Assembly (NCBI GenBank): GCA_044356835.1 | Contig: JBIKVK010000116.1 | Coordinates: forward strand, 1 to 10,129 | Direction: 5' to 3' | DNA: 10,129 nt | Source: SYIM01 sp044356835 | Lineage (GTDB): Bacteria; Pseudomonadota; Gammaproteobacteria; Burkholderiales; Burkholderiaceae_E | In this document: positions 1 through 7,520 of the stretch, in pieces | Layout of the letters: each line of letters begins with the position of its first letter | Position numbering within the stretch: the stretch's first letter is position 1 | Position numbers and translations under genes: made by a program | The notes under the pieces: generated by a model | What the model was told of the DNA's origin: nothing | Seen by the model: only the letters and a program-made list of their open reading frames with translations | Databases searched by the model: none

Positions 1-862
1 CCAGGCGCGCGACGCGATTGACGATCGCGATCACGAAGGCGGTCAACCCCCCGGCGAGCACCTGGATCACGATCCGTTCATCGATGGGCGATTTGTCCGG
101 AATCAGATAGTGGTTCACCAGGGCCGCTGAGCACACCGAGATCAGAAGGAGCACGATCAGCGAGCGATTGCCGGTGCTGCCCGAAGGTTCGACAAAACTG
201 CGGGCCTCGGGCGGCAACGCCGGGGCGACCGCCGGACGGAACCATGACAGCACAAGCACGTAGACGAGATAGGAACACATCAGCAGGATGCCGGGGAGAA
301 AGGCGCCGCGGTACATGTCCCCGACGGACCGCCCCATCTGATCGGCGAGGACGATCAGCACGAGCGACGGAGGGATGATTTGCGACAGCGTACCCGAGGC
401 CGCGATCACACCGCTCGCAAGTCTTCGGTCATAGCCATAGCGCAGCATGATCGGTAACGAGATCAGGCCCATCGAGATGACCGAGGCGGAGACGACACCG
501 GTCGTGGCGGCCAGCATGCCGCCCACCAGCACCACCGCGATCGCCAGCCCCCCGCGCAACGTCCCAAACAGCTGGCCAACGGTCTCCAGCAGGTCCTCAG
601 CCATCCCCGATCGTTCCAGGATCAGGCCCATGAAGGTAAAAAACGGGATCGCCAGCAAAGTGTCATTCGCCATGATGCCGAACACCCGCTGAGGCAGCGC
701 CTGAAAAAGCGCCGGGGTCAGCAGACCCAACTCGATTCCGATCAGGCCGAACACGATGCCATTGGCCGCCAGAGCAAAGGCCACCGGGAAGCCCAACAGA
801 AGAAACATGAAGAGGGTGATGAACATCACCGGAGCGAGATTGGCCGCAAGAAGCTCAAGCAC
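1..862 (-). CDS. dctM: TRAP transporter large permease subunit, DctM/FcbT3 type (3' end outside window)
   Basis: This is the large membrane subunit of a tripartite ATP-independent periplasmic transporter, the part that carries the substrate and coupling ions across the inner membrane. The 287 visible residues form a series of hydrophobic helices. The N-terminal segment with FLLLGFPVAFALA and the later SQIIPPSLVLIVLADQMG stretch are typical of this family. Translation starts at GTG 862: an in-frame TGA (the end of dctQ) lies 15 bases upstream, leaving no room for an earlier start, and a GAGGAG ribosome site sits 7 bases before the GTG. Both genes are therefore in the same frame, separated by a single stop and a short spacer. 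It is the last visible gene of the operon. Family members usually exceed 420 residues, so roughly a third or more is missing beyond base 1. The family assignment is secure; the substrate is not visible from this subunit. Confidence 0.93.
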   Translation of the reverse strand, partial: MLELLAANLAPVMFITLFMFLLLGFPVAFALAANGIVFGLIGIELGLLTPALFQALPQRVFGIMANDTLLAIPFFTFMGLILERSGMAEDLLETVGQLFGTLRGGLAIAVVLVGGMLAATTGVVSASVISMGLISLPIMLRYGYDRRLASGVIAASGTLSQIIPPSLVLIVLADQMGRSVGDMYRGAFLPGILLMCSYLVYVLVLSWFRPAVAPALPPEARSFVEPSGSTGNRSLIVLLLISVCSAALVNHYLIPDKSPIDERIVIQVLAGGLTAFVIAIVNRVARL

Positions 863-877
863 AGTGTCGCTCCTCGA

Positions 878-1543
878 TCAAGCTTGGTTAGAACGGGAAG
901 ACGCGCCAACGCCAGGCGGCCGATCGGCCGAGGTGGGCTCCGCGCCAGGGCCCCCTGTCGTGGCTGCCTGCTGTTGAGCAGCGATCTCGGCGGCCAGCAT
1001 CTCTTCGTCGGTCGGGCCGGAACGCGCGATGGGGTCGGGAGCAAGGCCCATCAAAAACCCGACGCACTTGATCAAGTGCGACACCCCCGCCAGCACGAGC
1101 AGCCCAAAACCGACCGGGATCAGAAGTTTTGCTGGCCAACGAACCAAACCACCAGCGTTGGACGACATTTCGTTCTGCACCCAGGCATCGACGAACATCG
1201 GCCAGGACAGCACCAGGATCATGATCGCCATCGGAAACAGGAAGAAGATCACACCAAAAATTTCGATCGCGATCTGCTTGCGCCGGGACAGCCGCGCAGA
1301 GAGGATATCGACCCGAACGTGGTCGTTACGCAGCAACGTATAGCCGGCGGCCAACAGAAACAGCGCACCGAACAGGTACCACTGCAATTCGAGCCAGGCG
1401 TTGGAACTCATGCTGAGCGTCTTTCGAAGCACGGCATTGGCCGAACTGACGATCACCACAACGAGCACCAGCCAGATGACAATGCGCCCGACCCATTCGT
1501 TGAGCCGATCGATCCAGCGCGAAAGCGAGAGCATTGCTTGCAT
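878..1543 (-). CDS. dctQ: TRAP transporter small permease subunit, DctQ/FcbT2 type, with long C-terminal tail
   Basis: This is the small membrane subunit of the TRAP transporter, which partners the DctM-like protein encoded 15 bases downstream. The 221 residues contain four hydrophobic segments, at about 20-38, 53-66, 92-115 and 140-168. They include the SSNAVLR-like first helix region and the WLELQWYLFGALFLLAAGYTL segment that are characteristic of DctQ proteins. The start is ATG 1543, with an AAGG ribosome-site candidate 8 bases upstream; a second in-frame ATG lies three codons further in. The last 45-50 residues are unusual for the family: a hydrophilic tail rich in Ala, Gln, Gly, Pro and Ser that contains AAEIAAQQQAATTGG. 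The gene lies 35 bases after the iron-sulfur/CoxG gene and is probably co-transcribed with it. An 18-base perfect palindrome lies inside the coding sequence at 1063-1080. Confidence 0.92.
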   Translation of the reverse strand: MQAMLSLSRWIDRLNEWVGRIVIWLVLVVVIVSSANAVLRKTLSMSSNAWLELQWYLFGALFLLAAGYTLLRNDHVRVDILSARLSRRKQIAIEIFGVIFFLFPMAIMILVLSWPMFVDAWVQNEMSSNAGGLVRWPAKLLIPVGFGLLVLAGVSHLIKCVGFLMGLAPDPIARSGPTDEEMLAAEIAAQQQAATTGGPGAEPTSADRPPGVGASSRSNQA

Positions 1544-1578
1544 GGGCTATACCTTGGTGAACGGATGACTTTGGGCGC

Positions 1579-2874
1579 TCAGTGACGACCGCCAAACATC
1601 CGGCGGATGCGCGACCAGAGCACATGCCACAGCAACGCGAGCGGATTGATGGTCGATGCGACAGGGGGCGCACCGGTCTCATCAGGGCCCGAAGACGCAG
1701 AGGGTCCCGCGGCCGCGTTGGGGTGTGCGCCTCCCAGTACCCCGGTCACGTTGGCCGCGAACTGCTGGACGATGCGGCGCACGAACTCCTGAACCAGACC
1801 CCCCCGGGAGAACTGGGCAAAAGGGCCCTGGAGGGTGTAGCGCATCTGAATGGCGACACGGCTTGCGCCCGAACCGGTTGAGCTCACCTGCCAGTCGATC
1901 TCCCCTTCGGCGCGCGACTGGGTCAGCCGATCGCGTCCGCGGCCCTTCAGGCGCGCGGATCGGCCGAGCGAATCGATCGACAGTTGCGCCTCGCCTTCAA
2001 ACTTCGCCTTCATGGGTCCAAACTGGAGGGCGACCCCTCCCTTGACCTGATCGCCTTCCTGAGCGGTCACAAATGCGCCGGGCAGGCAAGCCGCCACACG
2101 CGCCGGATCGCTCATGAGCGCCCAAACGGCTTCGACCGGAAAGGGCAGATCGAACTGCTCGGAGATGACCGTGCCGCCGGGATCGCGCACCGAGGCCTCA
2201 CGCGCTGGAGAGACTGTCGAGCCCGGTTGAGAGGACGCCGCCGGAATGACCGCTGGGGCTTGAGCCACACTCGCCGACGCGGGCTGCGCGACACCCTCAG
2301 CCCGCGCAAGCGGGGCCGGTGACGCAGGCGGGATGCTCGACGCGGGCATCAGGGCGGATCTTTCGCGAGCCGCATCCGCCTGAAGGGCGACGATGGCCGG
2401 ATCGGGCGATCTGCGCAGATCGGACAGAACCGCCAACACCGCATTGACGATGCCCTGGTATCCCGTACAACGGCAAATATTGCCGGAAAGTTCTGCTCGG
2501 ATTCGCCGCTCGTCGGCCTCTGGGAGTCGCAATACGATATCGCGGGCCGTCGCGAGCATTCCGGGCGTGCAGTAACCGCACTGCAAGGCATGGTGGATGG
2601 TGAACGATTCGCGCAGGCGGGCCATCAGCGGATCCTCGCCATAGCCTTCAATGGTGGTCACCGAGCGGCCCTCACACGCCACCGCGAAGGTAATGCAGGA
2701 TCGGACCGGCTGCCCGTCGACCAACACCACGCAAGCACCGCACACGCCGTGCTCACAGCCAAGATGCGTCCCCGTAAGCCCCACCTGATCGCGAATGAAA
2801 TCGGCCAGATGGGTCCGGGGGGCGGTCTCGGCGCTGACCAGGCGTCCATTGACTGCGATCTTGACCGGCATCAT
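1579..2874 (-). CDS. Fusion protein: molybdenum hydroxylase [2Fe-2S] small subunit (CoxS type) + CoxG SRPBCC domain
   Basis: The protein has 431 residues, against about 160 for an ordinary CoxS-type subunit. Residues 1-155 are the electron-transfer subunit: Cys40, Cys45, Cys48 and Cys60 bind the plant-type cluster, and Cys99, Cys102, Cys134 and Cys136 (CGYCTPG and NICRCTGYQ) bind the second cluster. Residues 160-235 are a low-complexity Ala/Pro/Ser linker. Residues 236-385 match CoxG, an SRPBCC-fold protein (FDLPFPVEAVWALMSDP, then AACLPGA). The C-terminus (409-431) is a hydrophobic stretch followed by basic residues, resembling a membrane-association helix. CoxG is known to bring CO dehydrogenase to the membrane, and has been linked to quinone delivery, so the fusion probably tethers the enzyme to the membrane for electron transfer; this is inference. 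The start ATG overlaps the TGA of the FAD subunit as ATGA. A second ATG follows immediately and could also serve. Confidence 0.93.
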   Translation of the reverse strand: MMPVKIAVNGRLVSAETAPRTHLADFIRDQVGLTGTHLGCEHGVCGACVVLVDGQPVRSCITFAVACEGRSVTTIEGYGEDPLMARLRESFTIHHALQCGYCTPGMLATARDIVLRLPEADERRIRAELSGNICRCTGYQGIVNAVLAVLSDLRRSPDPAIVALQADAARERSALMPASSIPPASPAPLARAEGVAQPASASVAQAPAVIPAASSQPGSTVSPAREASVRDPGGTVISEQFDLPFPVEAVWALMSDPARVAACLPGAFVTAQEGDQVKGGVALQFGPMKAKFEGEAQLSIDSLGRSARLKGRGRDRLTQSRAEGEIDWQVSSTGSGASRVAIQMRYTLQGPFAQFSRGGLVQEFVRRIVQQFAANVTGVLGGAHPNAAAGPSASSGPDETGAPPVASTINPLALLWHVLWSRIRRMFGGRH

Positions 2875-3719
2875 GGTTCGCCCGCCTCCTCTCCGAAGGC
2901 GCGCCGGATCGCGCGCTCGACCGTCGCGGCGTACATGCGCTGCGCCACCGCATCGAGTCCCGGAAGCGCGCGGCGCAGATGATCTTCAACCTCGTCCTTC
3001 AGGGCCGCAGGAGGCCTCGGCGCGGCCGCGATGCGGGCCGCGAGCGCATCGAGACTCACCGGAGCGCCATCCAGGGCCCCCACCACGACCGAGACCCGGC
3101 CGGTTTCACGACCGATCTCCACAGCGCAACTGGCCTCGGCAAAATCACCCACCTTGCGGCACACCTTGTACCAGCCCCACGAAGAGCGGGCGAGCGCGGC
3201 CGGAAGGCATACGGCGGTGACCATCTCATCTGCGGCGAGCGAGGTCGTGTAGGCAGCCTGCATGAAATCGCGCATGGGCAGGAGGCGACGCCCCCCGGAT
3301 CGGGCCAGCTCGACCGAGGCCCCGGCCGCCCAGGCGGCGAGCACCCAGTCGGCCGCTGGATCGGCGTGCGCGAGGCTGCCTCCGACCGTGCCTCGGTTGC
3401 GGACCGAGCGGAAAGCGATGGTGCCCGCCACCCTGCGCCAGGGGTGATCGAAAAAGGCCGGATGGCAGGCATCTTCGATCTGTGCATGGGTGACGGCCGC
3501 TCCGATGCGAAGAACGCCCTCGTGTTCGGCGACCGAGCGCAGAGCATCGAGCCCCGAAATGTCGATCAATCGATCCGGGCGAACGAGGCGCAGATTGAGC
3601 ATCGGACCCAGCGACTGGCTGCCGGCCACCACCCGGCTTGCGCCAGGGGAAGCGGCGAGCGCGTCGAGTGCTTCGTCGAGCGAGCGCGGACGGAAATAGT
3701 CGAACCGGGCCGCTTTCAA
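2871..3719 (-). CDS. Molybdenum hydroxylase FAD-binding medium subunit (CoxM type)
   Basis: This subunit carries FAD and passes electrons from the iron-sulfur subunit to the acceptor in a three-subunit xanthine-oxidase-family enzyme. The 282 residues match the usual family length. Two FAD-binding loops are visible: VAGSQSLGPMLNLRL at 31-45 (the family commonly has AGGQSL) and RNRGTVGGSLAHADPAAD at 107-124 (TVGG in place of the common TIGG). The start is TTG 3719, which overlaps the TGA of the large subunit as TTGA; the N-terminus (FDYFRPRSLDEALDAL) aligns with the family from this point, supporting the rare start. The 3' end overlaps the next gene as ATGA. Both junctions suggest translational coupling and equal amounts of the three subunits. 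The protein should be cytoplasmic, since no signal peptide is present. Confidence 0.93.
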   Translation of the reverse strand: MKAARFDYFRPRSLDEALDALAASPGASRVVAGSQSLGPMLNLRLVRPDRLIDISGLDALRSVAEHEGVLRIGAAVTHAQIEDACHPAFFDHPWRRVAGTIAFRSVRNRGTVGGSLAHADPAADWVLAAWAAGASVELARSGGRRLLPMRDFMQAAYTTSLAADEMVTAVCLPAALARSSWGWYKVCRKVGDFAEASCAVEIGRETGRVSVVVGALDGAPVSLDALAARIAAAPRPPAALKDEVEDHLRRALPGLDAVAQRMYAATVERAIRRAFGEEAGEP

Positions 3720-6106
3720 GCCGCACGCTCCGCGGCCGGCACCGTCTGGGGCGGTCGACCCGCCTCGATCGCAGCCAGCACCCGCCGCGGCGTGAGGGGG
3801 GTGTCGAGCAGTTCGGCAGCACCCATCGCCGAGAGCGCGTCATTGACCGCGCCGATCAGAACCGCCGGAGGTGCGATCGCACCTCCCTCGCCCATACCCT
3901 TGGCTCCGAACTCCGTGTGCGGCGACGGGGTTTCAAAGTGATCCATCCGAATACGGGGTGCTTCAGAGGCACCGGGCATGACGTAGTCGGCCAGGGTCGA
4001 GGCCAGAGGCTGGCCCAGTGCATCGTAGGTCGCCTCCTCGTAGAGCGCCGTTCCAACGCCCTGGACGATGCCTCCGATCGATTGACCCTCCACGACCATG
4101 GGATTGACCATGACCCCGCAGTCTTCGACGGCGACGTAGTCGAGGATTTCAATCGACCCTGTGCGAGGATCGACCGCGACGACTGCCGCATGACTGGCGT
4201 ATGAAAAACAGCCCGTATCGACCTTGGGTCGATACCCCACCGAGACCTCAAGGCCCGAGGGGTCGACCTCGGCGGGCAGCAGTTGCGGGGTCACATACCA
4301 GGCTCGGGCAATCTGCGCGATGGTGACCGAGCGTTCACCCGCGCAGACCCGCGCCCCCTCAAGCCGTACCGACTCGATGGGAACGCCAAGCAAATGGGCG
4401 CCGATCTGCAATACCCGCGGGGCCAATTGCTTGCAGGCCCTGGCCACTGCGCCGCCCGACATGACCAAGGAGCGGGATGCGTAGGTCCCGGTGGAAAAGG
4501 GGGTGAGGGCCGTATCGCCGTGGACCAGTTTGATGTGGGCGACATCGATTCCGAGTACATCGTGAGCGATCTGGGCGAAGGTGGTCTCCATGCCCTGGCC
4601 GTGGGAATGGACCCCGACCCGCAGCTCGAGCCCTCCATCGGGTGTGATGCGGGCAAACGCCTGATCGAAGCCCGGAATGACCGGTGTACCCCAGGCCGCG
4701 AATACCGAGGTGCCGTGAGAAGCCTGTTCGGTGTAGGTCGCGACCCCGAGCCCGATCAGACGCCCGTCCGGACGGGCTTTCTTTTGCTCGGCCCGGATAC
4801 GATCGGCACCGATCATCTCGAGCGCGCGACGCAGGCTCGCGGGGTAATCGCCCCCGTCAAAATGCTTGTGGGTGACGTTCACATAGGGCATCTGCTCGGG
4901 CGCGACCAGATTTTCGAGGCGGACCTCCCAGGGCTCGCGCCCCACGGCTTCGGCAATCGCATTCATGGTCAATTCGATCGCGAAACACACGCCCGTGCGG
5001 GCCACGCCCCGATAGGGCACAAAGCCGGGCTTGTTGGTGGCCACGCAGCGTGAAACGCAGCGATAACCGCGAAAGGCGTAGGGCCCGGGAAGATTCCCGA
5101 CCGCCTGGCCCGGTTCGAGTCCGATCGTAAAGGGCCACACCGAATAGGCGCCACCATCAATCGTGATGGCGGCATCCAGCGCGAGGAGCTTGCCGCGACG
5201 ATCGGCATACGCCGTGATCTCGTAGTGATGCTGACGGCTGTTCGCACCGGCCGTCAGGTGCTCCCGACGGTCTTCGATGAAACGAAACGGCTTCTTGAAG
5301 GTCTTGGCGAGCCAGGCGACACAGACCTCTTCCTGCTGCAAGACGCATTTGTAACCAAACGCCCCGCCGACATCGGGCGAGATGACCCGAACCTGCGCCT
5401 GCTCAAGGCCGAGCAGCTCTGCAAGGACCGTCCGGATCATATGGGGGACCTGGGTGGCGCTCACCACCACCAGCTGATCGGCTTGATGGTCCCAATAGGC
5501 GAGGACAGCCTTGCCCTCCATCGGCACCATGCACTGTCGCGCAAGATTGATGTGCCGCTTGACGACGACATCCGCCTGAGCGGCCAGCGCATCGAAATCC
5601 CGGTCAGCCTTCAGGGTGACGAAGGTATTGTGCTGCCAATGCTCGTGGATCAGCGGCGCCCCGGGGGCCTGCGCGGCCTCGACGTCCGGGCACACGGGCA
5701 AGGGATCGTAGTCGACATCGATGCGCTCAAGCGCATCCTCAGCCTCCGCACGGGAAGGCGCAAACGCCATGACCACCGGCTCGCCCACGAAACGCACCTT
5801 GCCGTGGGCGAGAGGAGGCTGCGCCGAAGCCTGATAGGTGGGCAGGGTCGAGTCGGCCTGGATATCGCGGGCATCACGCATCGATGCACGCGTGAACGCC
5901 ACACGCTCAAGATCGCCAGGAATGTGAATCGAGCCTACACGCGCGTGGGCCAGCGGACTCCGGAGGAAGGCCACCTCCGAGAGTCCGGGCATCGCGATGT
6001 CCGCAACGAACCGACCCTGCCCGAGCAGATGCCGGGCGTCTTCCTTGCGCGGGACACGCGCCCCAATGCCCTGGCCCGAGACCGACGCGTGATCGTTGCT
6101 CATCAC
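3716..6106 (-). CDS. Molybdenum hydroxylase large (catalytic) subunit, CoxL form-II-like / xanthine oxidase family
   Basis: This is the catalytic subunit, binding molybdopterin cytosine dinucleotide and hydroxylating the substrate with oxygen from water. The 796 residues are full length for the family. The N-terminus (GIGARVPRKEDARHLLGQGRF, about 13-33) is typical. Cofactor-binding GGAFGYK lies at 247-253, and the HSHGQGMETTF segment at 500-510. The catalytic Glu is Glu740 in GAKGMGEGG. The active-site loop reads PYRGVAR at 364-370. Genuine CO dehydrogenases (form I) have AYxCSFR with a copper-binding Cys, and form II has AYRGAGR, so this enzyme is form-II-like and probably not a CO oxidiser. 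The start is either GTG 6106 (used for numbering) or the adjacent ATG 6103, and both have only a weak ribosome site. The gene lies 81 bases after the solute-binding-protein gene, across a hairpin. The substrate is not determined. Confidence 0.94.
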   Translation of the reverse strand: MMSNDHASVSGQGIGARVPRKEDARHLLGQGRFVADIAMPGLSEVAFLRSPLAHARVGSIHIPGDLERVAFTRASMRDARDIQADSTLPTYQASAQPPLAHGKVRFVGEPVVMAFAPSRAEAEDALERIDVDYDPLPVCPDVEAAQAPGAPLIHEHWQHNTFVTLKADRDFDALAAQADVVVKRHINLARQCMVPMEGKAVLAYWDHQADQLVVVSATQVPHMIRTVLAELLGLEQAQVRVISPDVGGAFGYKCVLQQEEVCVAWLAKTFKKPFRFIEDRREHLTAGANSRQHHYEITAYADRRGKLLALDAAITIDGGAYSVWPFTIGLEPGQAVGNLPGPYAFRGYRCVSRCVATNKPGFVPYRGVARTGVCFAIELTMNAIAEAVGREPWEVRLENLVAPEQMPYVNVTHKHFDGGDYPASLRRALEMIGADRIRAEQKKARPDGRLIGLGVATYTEQASHGTSVFAAWGTPVIPGFDQAFARITPDGGLELRVGVHSHGQGMETTFAQIAHDVLGIDVAHIKLVHGDTALTPFSTGTYASRSLVMSGGAVARACKQLAPRVLQIGAHLLGVPIESVRLEGARVCAGERSVTIAQIARAWYVTPQLLPAEVDPSGLEVSVGYRPKVDTGCFSYASHAAVVAVDPRTGSIEILDYVAVEDCGVMVNPMVVEGQSIGGIVQGVGTALYEEATYDALGQPLASTLADYVMPGASEAPRIRMDHFETPSPHTEFGAKGMGEGGAIAPPAVLIGAVNDALSAMGAAELLDTPLTPRRVLAAIEAGRPPQTVPAAERAA

Positions 6107-6122
6107 AACGATCCGCGCAGCC

Positions 6123-6148
6123 CGACCGGCAGGGTGGGCGTCCGGTCG
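6123..6148 (-). other. Intercistronic stem-loop between solute-binding-protein and large-subunit genes
   Basis: A perfect 7-bp inverted repeat (CGACCGG and CCGGTCG, six of seven pairs G-C) encloses a 12-base loop. It lies in the 81-base gap between the first and second genes of the minus-strand operon. No U-run follows on the transcript, so it does not look like an efficient intrinsic terminator. Such hairpins after a binding-protein gene often protect the upstream mRNA or partly attenuate transcription, giving more binding protein than downstream products. The repeat is seen; the role is inferred. Confidence 0.5.
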
Positions 6149-6187
6149 AGGAGACTCACGGCGCAGGGCATCACGCGTGCTTTCGGG

Positions 6188-7279
6188 TCAGCGGCTGGTC
6201 ACCGCATTGAAGGTGTAGTTGTCCAGCGCGCTCTCGGCCACCCGGAACCAGCTCGCCTGATCCTGCTGGAACTGTCGCCAGGCCGGGAAGATTTCCTTGA
6301 AGTCGGGGTTCTTCTCGGAAAGTTCGACCCAGAGCTCCTGGGAGGTCTTGTAGCACGCATCCATGACGTCACGCGGGAAGTAGCGCAGCTGGGCACCGTC
6401 AGCAATGAGCTTGCGCAAGGCCACCGGGTTGGCCGCATCGTAGTGCGCAATCATCTTCATCGTCTGCTCGTTGCAGGCGGTCTCGAAGGCGGCCTTGTAC
6501 GAAGCCGGCAAGGCCTCGAAGGCCTTCTGGTTGACCATGGTGGTGATCGACGCGCTGCCCTCGAACCAGCCCGGAGAGTAGTAGAAGGGGGCCACCTTGT
6601 TGAAGCCCAGCTTCTGGTCATCGTGCGGGCCCACGAATTCGGTTGCGTCGATCGTGCCCTTCTCGAGCGCAGAGTACACCTCGCCCGGCGCAATTTGCTG
6701 GGGGACACCGCCGAGCTTGGACAGCACCATGCCGCCGATGCCGCCGATACGCATCTTCAAGCCCTTGATGTCCGCGACCGACTTGATTTCCTTGCGATAC
6801 CAGCCGCCCATCTGCACGCCCACGTTGCCGCAGACGAAATTCACGATGCCGTATTTTGCGTAGAGCTTGCGCAGCAGCTCCATGCCGCCACCGTAGTGGA
6901 CCCAGGCATTGTGCTGACGCGCGTTGAGGCCGAACGAAAGGCCCGCGTCAAAGGCGAGCGCGGTGTTCTTGCCGATGTGGAAGGTGGCAAGAAGGTGGTT
7001 GCATTCGACCGTGCCGTTGGACACCGCATCCATGTTCTGCGGCACCGGCACGATCTCGCCGCCGGGAAAGCAGCGGATCTCGAACCTGCCGTCCGTGAGC
7101 GCAGCGACTCGTTTGCAGAGTTCGTCTGCGGAACCATAAAGGGTATCGAGGCTCTTGGGCCAGGCGGTGGCCATACGCCAGCGCACCGTGGGCTGCGACT
7201 GGGCCGATGCCGGCATTGCGGTAGCCAGACCGACTCCGGCGGCCGCTGCGGATTGGGACAGGAAACGACGGCGCTGCAT
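6188..7279 (-). CDS. dctP: TRAP transporter solute-binding protein, TakP/FcbT1 (DctP) type, Tat-exported
   Basis: This is the periplasmic binding protein that captures the substrate and delivers it to the DctQM membrane pair encoded at the far end of the same operon. The 363 residues begin with a twin-arginine signal (RRRFL at 3-7, an Ala-rich hydrophobic core, and a likely cleavage site after ASA at residue 26). Family signatures include RWRMATAWPKSLDTLYG (33-49), GLKMRIGGIGG (173-183) with the conserved carboxylate-binding Arg of TRAP binding proteins, and ATEFVGPHDDQKLGF (212-226). The last matches the group containing TakP (2-oxoacid binding) and FcbT1 (chlorobenzoate uptake). The ligand is therefore probably an organic acid, perhaps a 2-oxoacid or aromatic carboxylate. 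The start ATG 7279 has a strong AAGGAGGT ribosome site 5 bases upstream. It is the first gene of the minus-strand operon. A Tat signal fits folding before export. Confidence 0.94.
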   Translation of the reverse strand: MQRRRFLSQSAAAAGVGLATAMPASAQSQPTVRWRMATAWPKSLDTLYGSADELCKRVAALTDGRFEIRCFPGGEIVPVPQNMDAVSNGTVECNHLLATFHIGKNTALAFDAGLSFGLNARQHNAWVHYGGGMELLRKLYAKYGIVNFVCGNVGVQMGGWYRKEIKSVADIKGLKMRIGGIGGMVLSKLGGVPQQIAPGEVYSALEKGTIDATEFVGPHDDQKLGFNKVAPFYYSPGWFEGSASITTMVNQKAFEALPASYKAAFETACNEQTMKMIAHYDAANPVALRKLIADGAQLRYFPRDVMDACYKTSQELWVELSEKNPDFKEIFPAWRQFQQDQASWFRVAESALDNYTFNAVTSR

Positions 7280-7365
7280 AGTGACCTCCTTGATGGAATT
7301 TTTGGGGCGCTGTCGTCCCGGGCCATAGAAGAAAGCACGTCCGCGACAGACTCCTCCGAAAATTC

Positions 7366-7394
7366 AGAATACTGCCTGGCCCCCGAGAAATCAA
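7366..7394 (-). promoter_or_regulatory. Candidate sigma-70 promoter of the minus-strand TRAP/hydroxylase operon
   Basis: Read on the minus strand, TTGATT (7394-7389, -35) and TATTCT (7371-7366, -10) are separated by exactly 17 bases. Each box matches four of six consensus bases. Transcription would start near 7359, leaving a leader of about 80 bases before the ATG at 7279. This is the best promoter-like pair I found upstream of the operon; no experimental start is known. Confidence 0.5.
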
Positions 7395-7405
7395 CCCATG
7401 ATTGC

Positions 7406-7415
7406 TTGCATGCAA
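7406..7415. promoter_or_regulatory. Candidate operator: TTGCATGCAA palindrome
   Basis: A perfect 10-bp palindrome centred about 11-20 bases upstream of the proposed -35 box of the minus-strand operon, near position -50 relative to the inferred start. Ten-base palindromes are common by chance (about ten expected in a window of this size), so only its position makes it notable. An activator, or a repressor acting on the divergent gene, could bind here. No regulator gene is in the window. Confidence 0.3.
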
Positions 7416-7520
7416 ACTGATTCTCTGCGACCGTTCGATCGGGATTTCCAGGGATTGACCGACCGCGCAATCGCCAGTTGTAGCCTCGCGGGCGCAACGG
7501 GCAAAACCCGACTCGTGGCC

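Noticed and set aside
3716..6106. Naming the large subunit coxL of an aerobic CO dehydrogenase
   Set aside because: The copper-binding Cys loop is missing and the loop is form-II-like.
5225..7420. 731-residue open frame on the plus strand opposite the solute-binding-protein and large-subunit genes
   Set aside because: It is antisense to two strongly supported genes, shows no recognisable domain, crosses the divergent promoter, and is the kind of long antisense frame expected in GC-rich DNA.
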